Shown piece after piece: positions 17,574 to 26,512 of a stretch of DNA of 64,000 nt. Source of the stretch: Bacteroidota bacterium (lineage in GTDB: Bacteria; Bacteroidota; Bacteroidia; Chitinophagales; Chitinophagaceae). Numbering within the stretch: the first letter of the stretch is position 1; each line of letters opens with the position of its first letter. The position numbers and the translations under genes were made by a program. Under the pieces are notes generated by a model. The model was not told where the DNA came from, ran no database searches, and worked only from the letters and a program-made list of their open reading frames with translations. Location: the NCBI GenBank assembly GCA_018267725.1, contig JAFDXY010000009.1, forward strand, positions 372,001 to 436,000. The letters run 5' to 3'.

Positions 17574-18668
17574 TTAATTATTTTCTAATAAAATTTCAAG
17601 CCTTTTTGCTATTGTTTCGGTGCTAAACTTTTGTTCAAATAATTGTTTTGCGTTTATAGCCATTTTATCTCTTTCTTGTTTATTGCTAAACATTTGTTTT
17701 AGTTTGTTTGCCAAATCATCTACATTTTCTTTTTCAAATAATAATCCGTTGTATCCGTCAATAACCATTTCAGGTATGCCACCACTGTTGCTGCCTATTA
17801 CTGGTGTTGCTACAGAGAATGCTTCTAACACAGTAGTAGGAAAATTATCTGCCCTGCTTGGTACTACTAAGAAATTAATGCTTTGCATAATTTCATAAAC
17901 TTTATCGTACGATACATTTCCTTCTAAAATAATTCTGCTTTGTAGTTTAGCATTATTAATTTCATTTTTTAATTCTTCGTGCCTATCTCCACTTCCTGCA
18001 ATTAATAAAATTGCTTTAGGAAAAATATCGGCAATTTTAATAAATGCTTTTACCAAAATATCTGCACCTTTTGTTCTGTCTAATCTTCCAATAAAAGCTA
18101 TTGTTTGATTATTGGTTGTATTGGTTTGTTGTGAAATAGGGATTGTATTTGGGAACACATATATTTTTTTTTCTGCTGCGTTAAAATACTTCATTAAATC
18201 TCTTTTACCGCAATTTGATGGCGTAAGTATATGCGTTGCCATTTTGTATATTATTTTTTTTCTTAATATTTTATATTTTTGTATCAACCCTAATTTTCCA
18301 TTATGATCTTCAATATATGCTTCTACTATTGTTTGATGAAAACAGCAACGATATTTTACATTGAATAACCACGAAACCAAAATCATAATATTATTTGCTC
18401 CAAAATTTGAAATAGTAATATCGGGCTTTTGCTTTTGCATTAATTTAAAAAGAAAAATAAAGTCTTTTATGCCAACTGGTCTTTTTCCGGGCCATTCATT
18501 AATAGTTAAGTTTTCATTTATAACCGCATTATTGAATCCGTTTTTTTTTGCGTTTAAGAAAACAACTTTATTATTTTTTGAAAAAGCAAATGCCAAAGCT
18601 TTTGATTGGCGGTTAACGTTTGTGTTTATCCAATTGTGTGCTATATATATGGTTTTGCCTGAAATCAA
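17574..18668 (-). CDS. Family 4 glycosyltransferase within nuo operon
   Basis: Transfers a sugar from an activated donor to an unknown acceptor, probably for cell-surface glycan. It has 364 residues in a GT-B fold. The C-terminal donor domain shows AFIGRLDRTKGADILVKAF, the E-x7-E region PSRADNFPTTVLEAF and GSNSGGIPEMV. The start is a TTG 18 bases after the nuoF stop and in the same frame; no in-frame ATG lies near. It is flanked by nuoF and nuoG with gaps of 18 and 26 bases, so it must be co-transcribed with complex I genes, with which it has no known link. Confidence 0.88.
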   Translation of the reverse strand: MISGKTIYIAHNWINTNVNRQSKALAFAFSKNNKVVFLNAKKNGFNNAVINENLTINEWPGKRPVGIKDFIFLFKLMQKQKPDITISNFGANNIMILVSWLFNVKYRCCFHQTIVEAYIEDHNGKLGLIQKYKILRKKIIYKMATHILTPSNCGKRDLMKYFNAAEKKIYVFPNTIPISQQTNTTNNQTIAFIGRLDRTKGADILVKAFIKIADIFPKAILLIAGSGDRHEELKNEINNAKLQSRIILEGNVSYDKVYEIMQSINFLVVPSRADNFPTTVLEAFSVATPVIGSNSGGIPEMVIDGYNGLLFEKENVDDLANKLKQMFSNKQERDKMAINAKQLFEQKFSTETIAKRLEILLENN

Positions 18669-18686
18669 AGAGCTAATAGTTTTATT

Positions 18687-20042
18687 TTATACAGTTATGG
18701 GTTGTATTGCATCGGCATAATGTGCCAATCCAAAATTTTTAATTTGCGATTCTTGCGGGTTGTTTACATGCCATTCAAACTCATCTCTAAAATGCCTTAT
18801 GGCTGCGGCAACCGGCCATGCTGCTGCATCTCCTAAAGGGCAAATAGTGTTTCCTTCTATTCTTCTTTGTACATCCCACAATAAATCTATATCACTTAAT
18901 TTGCCTTGCCCGTGTTCTAATTTATATAATAATTTATCTAACCAAATGGTTCCTTCACGGCAAGGTGAACATTGACCGCAACTTTCATGATGATAGAATC
19001 TTGCTAATGTATATGTATGTTTTACTACGCATTGGTCTTCATCTAACACAATAAATCCGCCACTACCCATCATACTGCCTGTTGCAAAACCACCATCGCT
19101 TAAACTTTCATAGTTCATATAGCGTGTTTCGCCTTTGGCTGTTTTTAATAATAAGTTTGCAGGAAGAATAGGTACAGATGAACCGCCGGGTATGCATGCT
19201 TTTAATTTTTTTCCGTTGGCAATGCCTCCACAATATTCTTCACTATAAATAAATTCTTCTACGCTAATGGTCATATCAATTTCATAAACACCAGGTTTAT
19301 TAATATTACCACAAGCAGAAATTAATTTGGTTCCTGTGCTTCTGCCTACACCAATTTTTGCATATTCTTCTCCACCCATATTTATAATGGGAACAATAGC
19401 TGCTAAGGTTTCTACATTGTTTACTACGGTTGGTCTTTCCCATAAACCTTTTATGGCTGGAAATGGTGGTTTAATTCTTGGATTGCCGCGTTTACCTTCT
19501 AAACTTTCTATTAGTGCAGTTTCTTCTCCGCAGATGTATGCACCTGCACCGCGTTGTACGTGGATGTTACAATTAAAACTACTTCCTAAAATATTTTTTC
19601 CTAACCAGCCGTTTGCTTTTGCTTCTTCAATGGCTTGTTCTAATATATCTACAATCCATGCATATTCTCCGCGTATGTATATGTAAGTATCGTTACTGCC
19701 TAATGCATAAGATGAAACTATTAAGCCTTCAATTAATAGGTGTGGAAGAAATTCCATTAAATATCTATCCTTAAAAGTTCCGGGTTCGCTTTCATCTGCA
19801 TTGCAAACTAAATGGCGTGGCACACCTTCGGGTTTTGCAATAAAACTCCATTTCATTCCGGTAGGAAAGCCTGCACCACCACGGCCACGCAAACCGCTTT
19901 TTTTAACTTCTTCAACAACTGCTTCGGGGCTTAATGTTTTTAAAGTTTTTTCTACGCTATTATAACCACCTTCTCTGCGATAAACATCGTAGAATCTTAT
20001 GCCTTCAACATGTGCTTTTTCTAATAATAATTTTTTACTCAT
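18687..20042 (-). CDS. nuoF: NADH-quinone oxidoreductase subunit F
   Basis: Binds NADH, FMN and the N3 cluster and is the entry point of electrons to complex I. It has 451 residues. The FMN/NADH glycine-rich loop is RGRGGAGFPTGMKW. The 4Fe-4S motif is ESCGQCSPCREGT with a distal Cys in NTICPLGDAA. It is complete and in the usual order after nuoE. Its presence shows that this is a true NADH dehydrogenase and not a ferredoxin-type 11-subunit complex. Confidence 0.97.
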   Translation of the reverse strand: MSKKLLLEKAHVEGIRFYDVYRREGGYNSVEKTLKTLSPEAVVEEVKKSGLRGRGGAGFPTGMKWSFIAKPEGVPRHLVCNADESEPGTFKDRYLMEFLPHLLIEGLIVSSYALGSNDTYIYIRGEYAWIVDILEQAIEEAKANGWLGKNILGSSFNCNIHVQRGAGAYICGEETALIESLEGKRGNPRIKPPFPAIKGLWERPTVVNNVETLAAIVPIINMGGEEYAKIGVGRSTGTKLISACGNINKPGVYEIDMTISVEEFIYSEEYCGGIANGKKLKACIPGGSSVPILPANLLLKTAKGETRYMNYESLSDGGFATGSMMGSGGFIVLDEDQCVVKHTYTLARFYHHESCGQCSPCREGTIWLDKLLYKLEHGQGKLSDIDLLWDVQRRIEGNTICPLGDAAAWPVAAAIRHFRDEFEWHVNNPQESQIKNFGLAHYADAIQPITV

Positions 20043-20077
20043 GCCCTTAATCTCTAAAGAGATTTTTATTTATTTAC

Positions 20078-20575
20078 TTAATTATTTAATGCTGCGTTTT
20101 TTCTACATTCTTCTATAATATTATCTACTTTTTCTTTGGTTAAATGTTCTTTATAAAATTTGCCCATTTGCATCATGGGTGCGTAACCACAAGCTCCTAA
20201 ACATTCAACTGTTTTTAAAGTAAACATTCCATCGGGTGTTGTTTCGCCAATTTCTATTTTTAATTTTTCTTTTATATAATTAATAATATTATCGCTTCCA
20301 TTAATCATACAAGGCCCTGTTTGGCAAACTTCGAACACATGTTTACCAACGGGTTTTAAATTGTACATGCTGTAAAATGTAGCTACTTCATATACTTCAA
20401 TGGGTGTAATGTTTAAAAGTTCTGCTACATAATTCATTGTTTCGGTGCTTAGCCATCCGCCAAAACTTTCTTGTGCTAAATGCAATACAGGTAGTAATGC
20501 ACTTTTTTGTTTTCCTTCGGGATAACGTGCTACTAATCTGTTAAACTCTGCTATCTGTTGTTCGTTAAATTTCAT
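20078..20575 (-). CDS. nuoE: NADH-quinone oxidoreductase subunit E
   Basis: Thioredoxin-like 2Fe-2S subunit (cluster N1a) of the NADH module; 165 residues. The four ligands are Cys84, Cys89, Cys125 and Cys129, in VCQTGPC and ECLGACG. The start codon is immediately followed upstream by a heptad repeat in the nuoD-nuoE spacer. Confidence 0.96.
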   Translation of the reverse strand: MKFNEQQIAEFNRLVARYPEGKQKSALLPVLHLAQESFGGWLSTETMNYVAELLNITPIEVYEVATFYSMYNLKPVGKHVFEVCQTGPCMINGSDNIINYIKEKLKIEIGETTPDGMFTLKTVECLGACGYAPMMQMGKFYKEHLTKEKVDNIIEECRKNAALNN

Positions 20576-20608
20576 TCAACATTTGTAATTTATAATTCAA
20601 CATTATTT
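20574..20608. repeat. Heptad repeat in nuoD-nuoE spacer
   Basis: Five 7-base units in a row: ATTCAAC, ATTTGTA, ATTTATA, ATTCAAC, ATTATTT. The array begins at the nuoE start codon and ends where nuoD ends. Only one arm is present here. Confidence 0.65.
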
Positions 20609-21838
20609 TTATGCATCTAATTCTCCTGCTATCAAGTTTAAGCTGCTCATGGTAATAATTGCATCGCTTAGCATTGAGCCTTTTGTTAGTTCGCTGTATG
20701 CTTGATAGTATATGAAACTTGGTCTGCGAAAATGTAATCTGTAAGGTGTTCTTCCGCCATCGCTTACTAAATAATATCCTAATTCTCCATTAGCACCTTC
20801 TACACTAAAATAAACTTCTCCTTTAGGAATTTCTGTTTCGCCCATTACAATTTTAAAGTGCCATATTAGTTGCTCCATTTTGGTATATACTTCTTGCTTT
20901 TTAGGAAGATAATATTCGGGAGCATTTGCATGATATACTTCAGCATCTGTGCCTTTAAATTCTTGTACTTTATTATAGGCTTGTTTTATTAAGCTTATAC
21001 TTTCCCAAACTTCTTCGCATCTTACTAAAAATTTATCGTAATTATCTCCTGTTTTACCAATGGGTACAATAAAATCAAAATCTTGGTAGCTGCTGTATGG
21101 TGTGTGTACTCTTACATCATAATCTACACCTGCTGCTCTTAAATTTGGACCTGTAAAGCCATAGTTTAAAGCTCTTTCGGCACTTATGCCTCCGGTGTTT
21201 TGTAATCTATCTACAAAAATTCGGTTGCGTACAAATAGGTTTTCAAATTCTTTCCAACCTTTAGGAAATTCTATTAAGAATTTTTCGAGTTTTTCAAATG
21301 CCGTATTTGAGAAATTCCTTTCAAAACCACCAATACGCCCAATATTAGTAGTAAGGCGGGCACCGCATACTTCTTCATAAATTTCATATATTAATTCTCT
21401 GTATTGCATTACGTATAAAAATCCTGTATATGCTCCGCTATCTACACCAACAATTGAGTTGCAAATTAAATGATCACTTATTCTTGCCAACTCCATTATT
21501 ATAATGCGTAAATAATCTACACGTTTGGGTGTTTTTATATTTAGTAATTTTTCGCAGGTCATGTGCCAACCCATATTGTTAATTGGGCTGCTGCAATAAT
21601 TTAATCTATCTGTAATGGGTGTTATTTGATATAATGGTCTGCGTTCTGCCAATTTTTCAAATGCACGATGTATGTAACCAACTGTTTGTTCTGCACTTAC
21701 AATACGTTCTCCATCTAACTCTAAAATATTTTGAAATACACCATGTGTTGCAGGGTGTGTTGGCCCTAAGTTTAAAGTGGTAGTTTGTTTTTCTATTGAA
21801 CCTTCGGGTAATTTAATATGATGTTGATGTTCTGACAT
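20609..21838 (-). CDS. nuoD: NADH-quinone oxidoreductase subunit D
   Basis: 49-kDa-type subunit forming most of the quinone-binding cavity; 409 residues. Conserved features are the loop LGPTHPATHG, with the His/Thr near the quinone head group, RIGGFERNF and SDGGRTPYRLHFRRPSF at the C-terminus. It is separate from nuoC, unlike the fused nuoCD of E. coli. A small membrane-protein gene lies between the two. Confidence 0.97.
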   Translation of the reverse strand: MSEHQHHIKLPEGSIEKQTTTLNLGPTHPATHGVFQNILELDGERIVSAEQTVGYIHRAFEKLAERRPLYQITPITDRLNYCSSPINNMGWHMTCEKLLNIKTPKRVDYLRIIIMELARISDHLICNSIVGVDSGAYTGFLYVMQYRELIYEIYEEVCGARLTTNIGRIGGFERNFSNTAFEKLEKFLIEFPKGWKEFENLFVRNRIFVDRLQNTGGISAERALNYGFTGPNLRAAGVDYDVRVHTPYSSYQDFDFIVPIGKTGDNYDKFLVRCEEVWESISLIKQAYNKVQEFKGTDAEVYHANAPEYYLPKKQEVYTKMEQLIWHFKIVMGETEIPKGEVYFSVEGANGELGYYLVSDGGRTPYRLHFRRPSFIYYQAYSELTKGSMLSDAIITMSSLNLIAGELDA

Positions 21839-21871
21839 TGTATAATGATGTTGCCAACTTTTATTTTTTAA

Positions 21872-22111
21872 TTATGCTTCTTGTTTTGTGTTTGTTTTTT
21901 TACGCCAATAAACAAAGCGTTCTTTATCTCCAAAAAAGTTTTCTCCTATAAAATAAAAGAGCAACATTATTCCGCTTAATAATAAAGCGTTTATTAATGC
22001 CATTTTATTTATATAGCCCGACATGTATGAAAACAAAAAATAATATAAAAAAAACAATTTAACAGGTAGTTTGTAAATTGATGGTCCGAATTTTATTTTT
22101 TTAATATTCAT
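21872..22111 (-). CDS. Small membrane protein between nuoC and nuoD
   Basis: Unrecognised protein of 79 residues with two hydrophobic helices (about 14-34 and 37-56) and a basic tail (YWRKKTNTKQEA). The ATG at 22111 is preferred. A longer frame from 22162 would overlap nuoC, and its extra residues look like nuoC read in another frame. Size, layout and start (MNIKKIKF) resemble the two small proteins between nuoH and nuoI, so they may form one family. Confidence 0.55.
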   Translation of the reverse strand: MNIKKIKFGPSIYKLPVKLFFLYYFLFSYMSGYINKMALINALLLSGIMLLFYFIGENFFGDKERFVYWRKKTNTKQEA

Positions 22112-22127
22112 TTCATTAATTTTTTTA

Positions 22128-22646
22128 TTAAACAATAGTGCCGCCTCTTCCAAACATTTCATCGTCTTTATCTAATCTGGTTTGGTCTTCTAACGGATAT
22201 TCTTTTCTTAAAGGAAAATAATCCATTTCATCTACATTTAATATTCTTTTTAAATTAGGATGACCTACAAAATTAACTCCATAAAAATCGTAGGTTTCTC
22301 TTTCCATCCAATTGGCTGCACTAAACAGTTGCGTAGCAGTATATACATCGGGTTTTTGTATGGAAGTATAAACTTTAAAACGCAGGCGTATATTATCTTT
22401 TAAATTATGTAAATGATACACAACGGCTAATTCTTTACCAATATTATCGGGATAATGTGCTGCACATAAATCTGTCATAAACTGAAAGTTTAATTCTTCA
22501 TCATCATACAAGAATTGTAAAACTTTTAAGTTTATTTCTTTGGGTGCTTCAAAAGTTAAGAGTTCATAATTTTCTTCAAATCCAAATACAGATTCGCCAA
22601 ATTTTTCTACTAACTTTTCTTTTATTTTATTGTTTGTTAAACTCAT
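22128..22646 (-). CDS. nuoC: NADH-quinone oxidoreductase subunit C
   Basis: 30-kDa-type subunit of the peripheral arm; 172 residues from the ATG at 22646. A TTG four codons upstream is less likely. The family signature is WMERETYDFYGVNFVGHPNLKRI, and the end DYFPLRKEYPLEDQTRLDKDD is typical. No cofactor is expected. Confidence 0.95.
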   Translation of the reverse strand: MSLTNNKIKEKLVEKFGESVFGFEENYELLTFEAPKEINLKVLQFLYDDEELNFQFMTDLCAAHYPDNIGKELAVVYHLHNLKDNIRLRFKVYTSIQKPDVYTATQLFSAANWMERETYDFYGVNFVGHPNLKRILNVDEMDYFPLRKEYPLEDQTRLDKDDEMFGRGGTIV

Positions 22647-22691
22647 ATCCAAAAGCAATAATTATATGCTAATAATTATTTTATTTAAATT

Positions 22692-23279
22692 TTATTCTAT
22701 ACCGTAAGTTGCCAAAAGTGCTTTATAATGATCGCTGTTTCTTCTTCTTATACTTTCTTTTCCTACTAATTCTTGAATTTTCATAAAGCCATCTAAAATT
22801 GCTTCGGGTCTTGGAGCACAACCAGGTACATATACATCAACCGGAATAATTTGATCTATACCTTGTAACACGCTGTATGTATCAAAAATGCCGCCGCTGC
22901 TTGCACAAGCTCCAACGCTTAAAACCCAACGTGGTTCTGCCATTTGTAAATACACTTGCTTTAAAACGGGACCCATTTTTTTTGCAATGGTACCCATTAC
23001 CATAAGTAAATCGCACTGGCGTGGAGAGAAGCCAACACGCTCTGCACCAAACCTTGCCAAATCATAATGGCTTGCCATAGTGGCCATAAATTCTATACCG
23101 CAACAACTTGTTGCAAAAGGCATTGGCCATAAAGAATTTTTTCGGGCTAAACCAACTACGCTGCTTAATTGTGTTGCAAAAAATCCTTCGCCACTATAAC
23201 CCGCAGGTGTATTTGCCATACCAATTGATGTATTGGCTTGGGCTTCTTTTGGATTTATATTAAAACGTACCGGACGCAT
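22692..23279 (-). CDS. nuoB: NADH-quinone oxidoreductase subunit B
   Basis: Holds cluster N2, the last electron carrier before quinone. The start is set to the ATG at 23279 ([14 protein letters not shown], 195 residues), because the frame upstream to a TTG at 23324 is heptad-repeat sequence and not protein-like. Cluster ligands are Cys59-Cys60 ([10 protein letters not shown]), the Cys in VGACASSGG and the Cys in [10 protein letters not shown]. Confidence 0.96.
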   Translation of the reverse strand: MRPVRFNINPKEAQANTSIGMANTPAGYSGEGFFATQLSSVVGLARKNSLWPMPFATSCCGIEFMATMASHYDLARFGAERVGFSPRQCDLLMVMGTIAKKMGPVLKQVYLQMAEPRWVLSVGACASSGGIFDTYSVLQGIDQIIPVDVYVPGCAPRPEAILDGFMKIQELVGKESIRRRNSDHYKALLATYGIE

Positions 23280-23288
23280 ATTTTTATG

Positions 23289-23350
23289 TTGAATTTTGAA
23301 TTTTAAATGCGAAGTCAAAAACAATTCAACATTTAAAATTTATCATTTTA
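23289..23350. repeat. Inverted heptad repeat, nuoA-nuoB spacer
   Basis: The left arm is TTGAATT, TTGAATT, TTAAATG (23289-23309). The right arm is AATTCAA, CATTTAA, AATTTAT, CATTTTA (23323-23350). The two are inverted copies with a 13-base gap and fill the spacer between nuoB and nuoA. Confidence 0.75.
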
Positions 23351-23355
23351 TAAAA

Positions 23356-23754
23356 TTAATCTTCCCAGTTTAAAGCACCTTTTTTTATAATGTAAATAAA
23401 ACCTATTAAGAAAAATGCTACAAACATTAATACTGCCATAAAACCTTCCCAGCCTAATTCTCTAAAATTTACTGCATAAGGGTAAAAGAAAATTACTTCC
23501 ACATCAAACAACACAAATAAAATAGCTACTAAAAAATATTTGATGGCTACTGGTTGGCGTGCATCTCCATGCGATTCTATTCCGCTGGTAAAGTTTTCTA
23601 ATTTTTCTTTTGTTTTTCTTTTAGGGCCTAATAATGCAGAAACGGCAATCATTGTGGCAACAAAACCTGCTGCAAAAATTAATTGAATACCAATTGGAAA
23701 ATAATTATCTGCTGTATTAGTGGCTTGTAATAAAACTGAGAGGATATTACTCAT
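23356..23754 (-). CDS. nuoA: NADH-quinone oxidoreductase subunit A
   Basis: Small three-helix membrane subunit at the arm junction; 132 residues. The loop after helix 1 has the conserved ENFTSGIES region that closes over the quinone site in the active state. FVLFDVEVIFFYPYAV is the conserved acidic helix 2. It is the first gene of the operon, with a promoter-like element upstream. Confidence 0.96.
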   Translation of the reverse strand: MSNILSVLLQATNTADNYFPIGIQLIFAAGFVATMIAVSALLGPKRKTKEKLENFTSGIESHGDARQPVAIKYFLVAILFVLFDVEVIFFYPYAVNFRELGWEGFMAVLMFVAFFLIGFIYIIKKGALNWED

Positions 23755-23773
23755 AACTTAACTCAATAAGTAG

Positions 23774-23781
23774 CAAAAATA
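23774..23781 (-). promoter_or_regulatory. Putative -7 element of the nuo operon
   Basis: On the - strand TATTTTTG matches TAnnTTTG exactly and ends 19 bases before the nuoA ATG. Transcription would begin about 14 bases before the ATG. It lies between nuoA and the terminator of the upstream operon, where a promoter is needed. A clear -33 TTG is not seen. Confidence 0.55.
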
Positions 23782-23803
23782 AGACTGCAAGAGATATAAA
23801 AGA

Positions 23804-23829
23804 AAAACTCTCCGTAAAGGGAGAGTTTT
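23804..23829. terminator. Terminator of the TPR-protein operon
   Basis: AAAACTCTCC and GGGAGAGTTTT arms flank a 5-base loop. On the - strand it is followed by TTTTTCTTTT, so it separates the TPR/PstS operon from the nuo promoter. Confidence 0.88.
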
Positions 23830-23847
23830 ATTTTGTTTTAATTTATT

Positions 23848-25572
23848 TTATTTTCCTGATTTAGCAGGTTGTACATCGCCGGGTTTGGGATTTTTTTGTT
23901 GGTTTGCTAATGCTTTGGTTAATACTTCTTTTTGCTGAACTACAAAAGTATTTTCTTCTCCTGCATTAGGATAAAGTGCTATCATTTTATCGCATATTTC
24001 TATCCCTTTAGCATAATCTTTTGCTTTTTCTCCAAAATAAACCAACTCATAATATAAATTAAAGAATATTGCTTTTCTATTTTTTTCAACATCTTTCATT
24101 AAATATTCGTTTTGTTGTTCTAATGCAGCAATTGCAATACCAGGGCTGGTTGTAGTGTCTAAAGCTTTGGCTGCTCTTACTTTAAAAAGATAACCGTTAG
24201 ATCTATCGGGATAGGCGGCAATATATTTATCGGCATAATTTATTGTTTGAACATAATCTGCTGCGTTGTATGCAGTGTATGTTAAATTAAGATAATCAGA
24301 TTCGGTTAATGTGCCTTTCCATTCTGCAATTTTTTGATACCATTTTAATTGGTATGCGTACAGTTTTGCTCTTCCTAAAATTCTTGCAGCATGTTCTGCA
24401 TAGTTTATTCTATTGGCTTTTACAGAATCTGTTTCAATTGCTTTTTCTAAATAACCAACTGTTACTTTTTCATTACCCGGAAATTTTGAGAATACAAGTA
24501 CGGCAAATTCATAATCGGTAGGTTTTATATCATTAGCCGGAGCGTTTGCAAAGAATTTTTCTAAATATGTTTTTGCTTGGGCGGTATCTCCTAATTTTTC
24601 ATAATTTAAAGCATACAACATATTTAATCTTGGAATAGGGTTGTTAATTGTTGCTGCTTCAATTTCTTTTGTTTTAACTAATGATTCGTTGTACCTGCGG
24701 GCACGGTATAAATAGTCTGCCAATAATAAATCGTTATGTGGATCTTTATCGGCATTAACTATAAATTTATCTAAGTTTTCTTTTGCAATATTTACATCTA
24801 TTAATTTATAATATTCAAATAAAGCTAAATAAGTATCGGGGAATGAAGGGTTGGCTGCAATGGCTTCATTAAAATATTTATTGAATACATCTGGGTTGTT
24901 TTGCGATACATAAATTTTTCCTATGCGATACATTGCTAAAGCATTTTTAGGATCTCTTGCTATTGCTTCTTGAAAAGCTTTTACGGCTTCTCCACCATAT
25001 TCTCCTCCTAATTTTAAATAACATATTCCTAAATTTATTTCAATATCTGCATTGGTTAAATCAATAGCGGCAGCTTGTTTTAATTTTTCAATACCGTAAT
25101 TAGGGTCGCCTTGTTTTGAGCTACCATCTGCATTAGCACGACCAATAGCATCTAAAATATTTGCATTGGGTTTGCCTTTGTTTCTGCCTCTAGTTTCTGT
25201 TGTAGCAGTAATGGCTTGTTCAAATTTTTGTTTGGCACTGTTTAAATCTCCGTCTTGTAATATTTCAATATGTCCTAATCCAACCCAAATTAACGGTTCG
25301 TTTACACCATCGGTTAATGCTTTTTGATATACTGCTTTTGCTGCGGCAACATCTGCAGGTTTAACTTCAAAACCTGCTATTAACGATTGACCATACCAAT
25401 AAATTGTTTGAGGATCTTTTGGATTAGCATCATACAATTTCTTAAATACTTCACGAGTGGAATTTACTTTAAATTGCGAGTTAAGCATTTTAATACCATC
25501 GGTTAACGATTGCCCTAAGGAAACCGTTACTGCAACTACTGCACCTACTAACAAAAGAGTAATTTTTTTCAT
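23848..25572 (-). CDS. Exported tetratricopeptide-repeat protein
   Basis: Secreted or periplasmic protein of 574 residues with a signal peptide (residues 1-20, ending SLGQ). Many TPR-like helical pairs follow, for example NADIEINLGICYLKLGGEYG and KNALAMYRIGKIYVSQNNP. The tail is short and rich in Gln, Lys and Pro. TPR proteins act as scaffolds; the partner is unknown. It is the third gene of an operon with a PstS-like lipoprotein, an arrangement I have seen in Bacteroidota together with TonB/ExbBD genes, which are absent here. Confidence 0.85.
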   Translation of the reverse strand: MKKITLLLVGAVVAVTVSLGQSLTDGIKMLNSQFKVNSTREVFKKLYDANPKDPQTIYWYGQSLIAGFEVKPADVAAAKAVYQKALTDGVNEPLIWVGLGHIEILQDGDLNSAKQKFEQAITATTETRGRNKGKPNANILDAIGRANADGSSKQGDPNYGIEKLKQAAAIDLTNADIEINLGICYLKLGGEYGGEAVKAFQEAIARDPKNALAMYRIGKIYVSQNNPDVFNKYFNEAIAANPSFPDTYLALFEYYKLIDVNIAKENLDKFIVNADKDPHNDLLLADYLYRARRYNESLVKTKEIEAATINNPIPRLNMLYALNYEKLGDTAQAKTYLEKFFANAPANDIKPTDYEFAVLVFSKFPGNEKVTVGYLEKAIETDSVKANRINYAEHAARILGRAKLYAYQLKWYQKIAEWKGTLTESDYLNLTYTAYNAADYVQTINYADKYIAAYPDRSNGYLFKVRAAKALDTTTSPGIAIAALEQQNEYLMKDVEKNRKAIFFNLYYELVYFGEKAKDYAKGIEICDKMIALYPNAGEENTFVVQQKEVLTKALANQQKNPKPGDVQPAKSGK

Positions 25573-25604
25573 CTTGCTTACTTTATTTATAAAAAACTTT
25601 GTTT

Positions 25605-26510
25605 CTATTCTTTTAAAATGCTGTTACGCACATTAAAATTCATTTTTGCCGGAACTAAAAAAGAACGTCTAAAAACCAACTGTCCTCTTTCATAACTTAA
25701 ATAATTTACAAAACCAGAACCTAACCCCAAATAATTTTCTTTTAATATATAATACAAGGGGCGTGCCAATGGGTATTGTGCATACGCAATTGATGCTTGA
25801 GATGGTTTTGCAAAATAACCTTTCTCTACACATCTAACACATTCTACCAAAGCCAACCGAATTGTTTTTAGGTTTTCAATTTGTTTGGTATCGTACTGGT
25901 TGCCTACCCAACTTAAACCAACAAAACCAATTGCGTTTTCGGTTTTTGCAACAACATCTATAACTGCTTGGCTATTGGTGGCTGCTTGTACATTTTTGCC
26001 AAATGTCATTCCGTTTATCAAAGAATCTTGCACGTATCTTACGGTGCTGGTTGCATTGTTTCCATCCATAACAACTTGCGTTGTTTTTTTTCCGCTTAAA
26101 ATATCTTTTAAATCACTAATAGTAAATACACTGTCTTTTGAATGAATGTTTACTATTACTGCAACTGCATCATAAGCCAATATATCATATTGAGGCTTGA
26201 AAGATAATGCACTTTGAAAAGATTTCGATTCATTTTCTTTTAAACCTCTTGCAGTAATTATCATTCGGGTACTGTCCTTCAACAAATCTTTAAAACAATC
26301 TACTTCCGGTTTGTACGATGCAATAATTTTTGTACCGGGATAAGATGCTTCGTACACTTTAATTTGTTCTTGAATTACCGGTTTAAAACTTTCATCAACA
26401 CTAATATATATAGTACCTTTTTTAGGTGTATCTGTATTTGTTTTATTATTACTACACGAAAAAAACATTACACAAATACTTAATATTATTCCCGTAACTA
26501 TTTTTTTCAT
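25605..26510 (-). CDS. PstS-like substrate-binding lipoprotein
   Basis: Lipoprotein (signal peptide ending MFFSC, lipidated Cys19) of 301 residues with a periplasmic-binding fold of the phosphate-binding type: GTIYISVDESFKPVIQEQIKVYE at the N-terminus, YDAVAVIVN, TSTVRYVQDSL and NAIGFVGLSW. No ABC permease or ATPase genes lie nearby, so it may serve another role, such as cell-envelope sensing. It is three bases from the preceding small gene in the same operon. Confidence 0.82.
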   Translation of the reverse strand: MKKIVTGIILSICVMFFSCSNNKTNTDTPKKGTIYISVDESFKPVIQEQIKVYEASYPGTKIIASYKPEVDCFKDLLKDSTRMIITARGLKENESKSFQSALSFKPQYDILAYDAVAVIVNIHSKDSVFTISDLKDILSGKKTTQVVMDGNNATSTVRYVQDSLINGMTFGKNVQAATNSQAVIDVVAKTENAIGFVGLSWVGNQYDTKQIENLKTIRLALVECVRCVEKGYFAKPSQASIAYAQYPLARPLYYILKENYLGLGSGFVNYLSYERGQLVFRRSFLVPAKMNFNVRNSILKE

Positions 26511-26512
26511 AA

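Noticed and set aside
22659..22691. Another heptad repeat in the nuoB-nuoC spacer
   Set aside because: AATAATT appears twice at 14-base distance, but the sequence is so AT-rich that this may be chance.
23280..23324. Longer nuoB N-terminus from a TTG start
   Set aside because: The added codons are translated heptad repeat, and [10 protein letters not shown] is a normal beginning.
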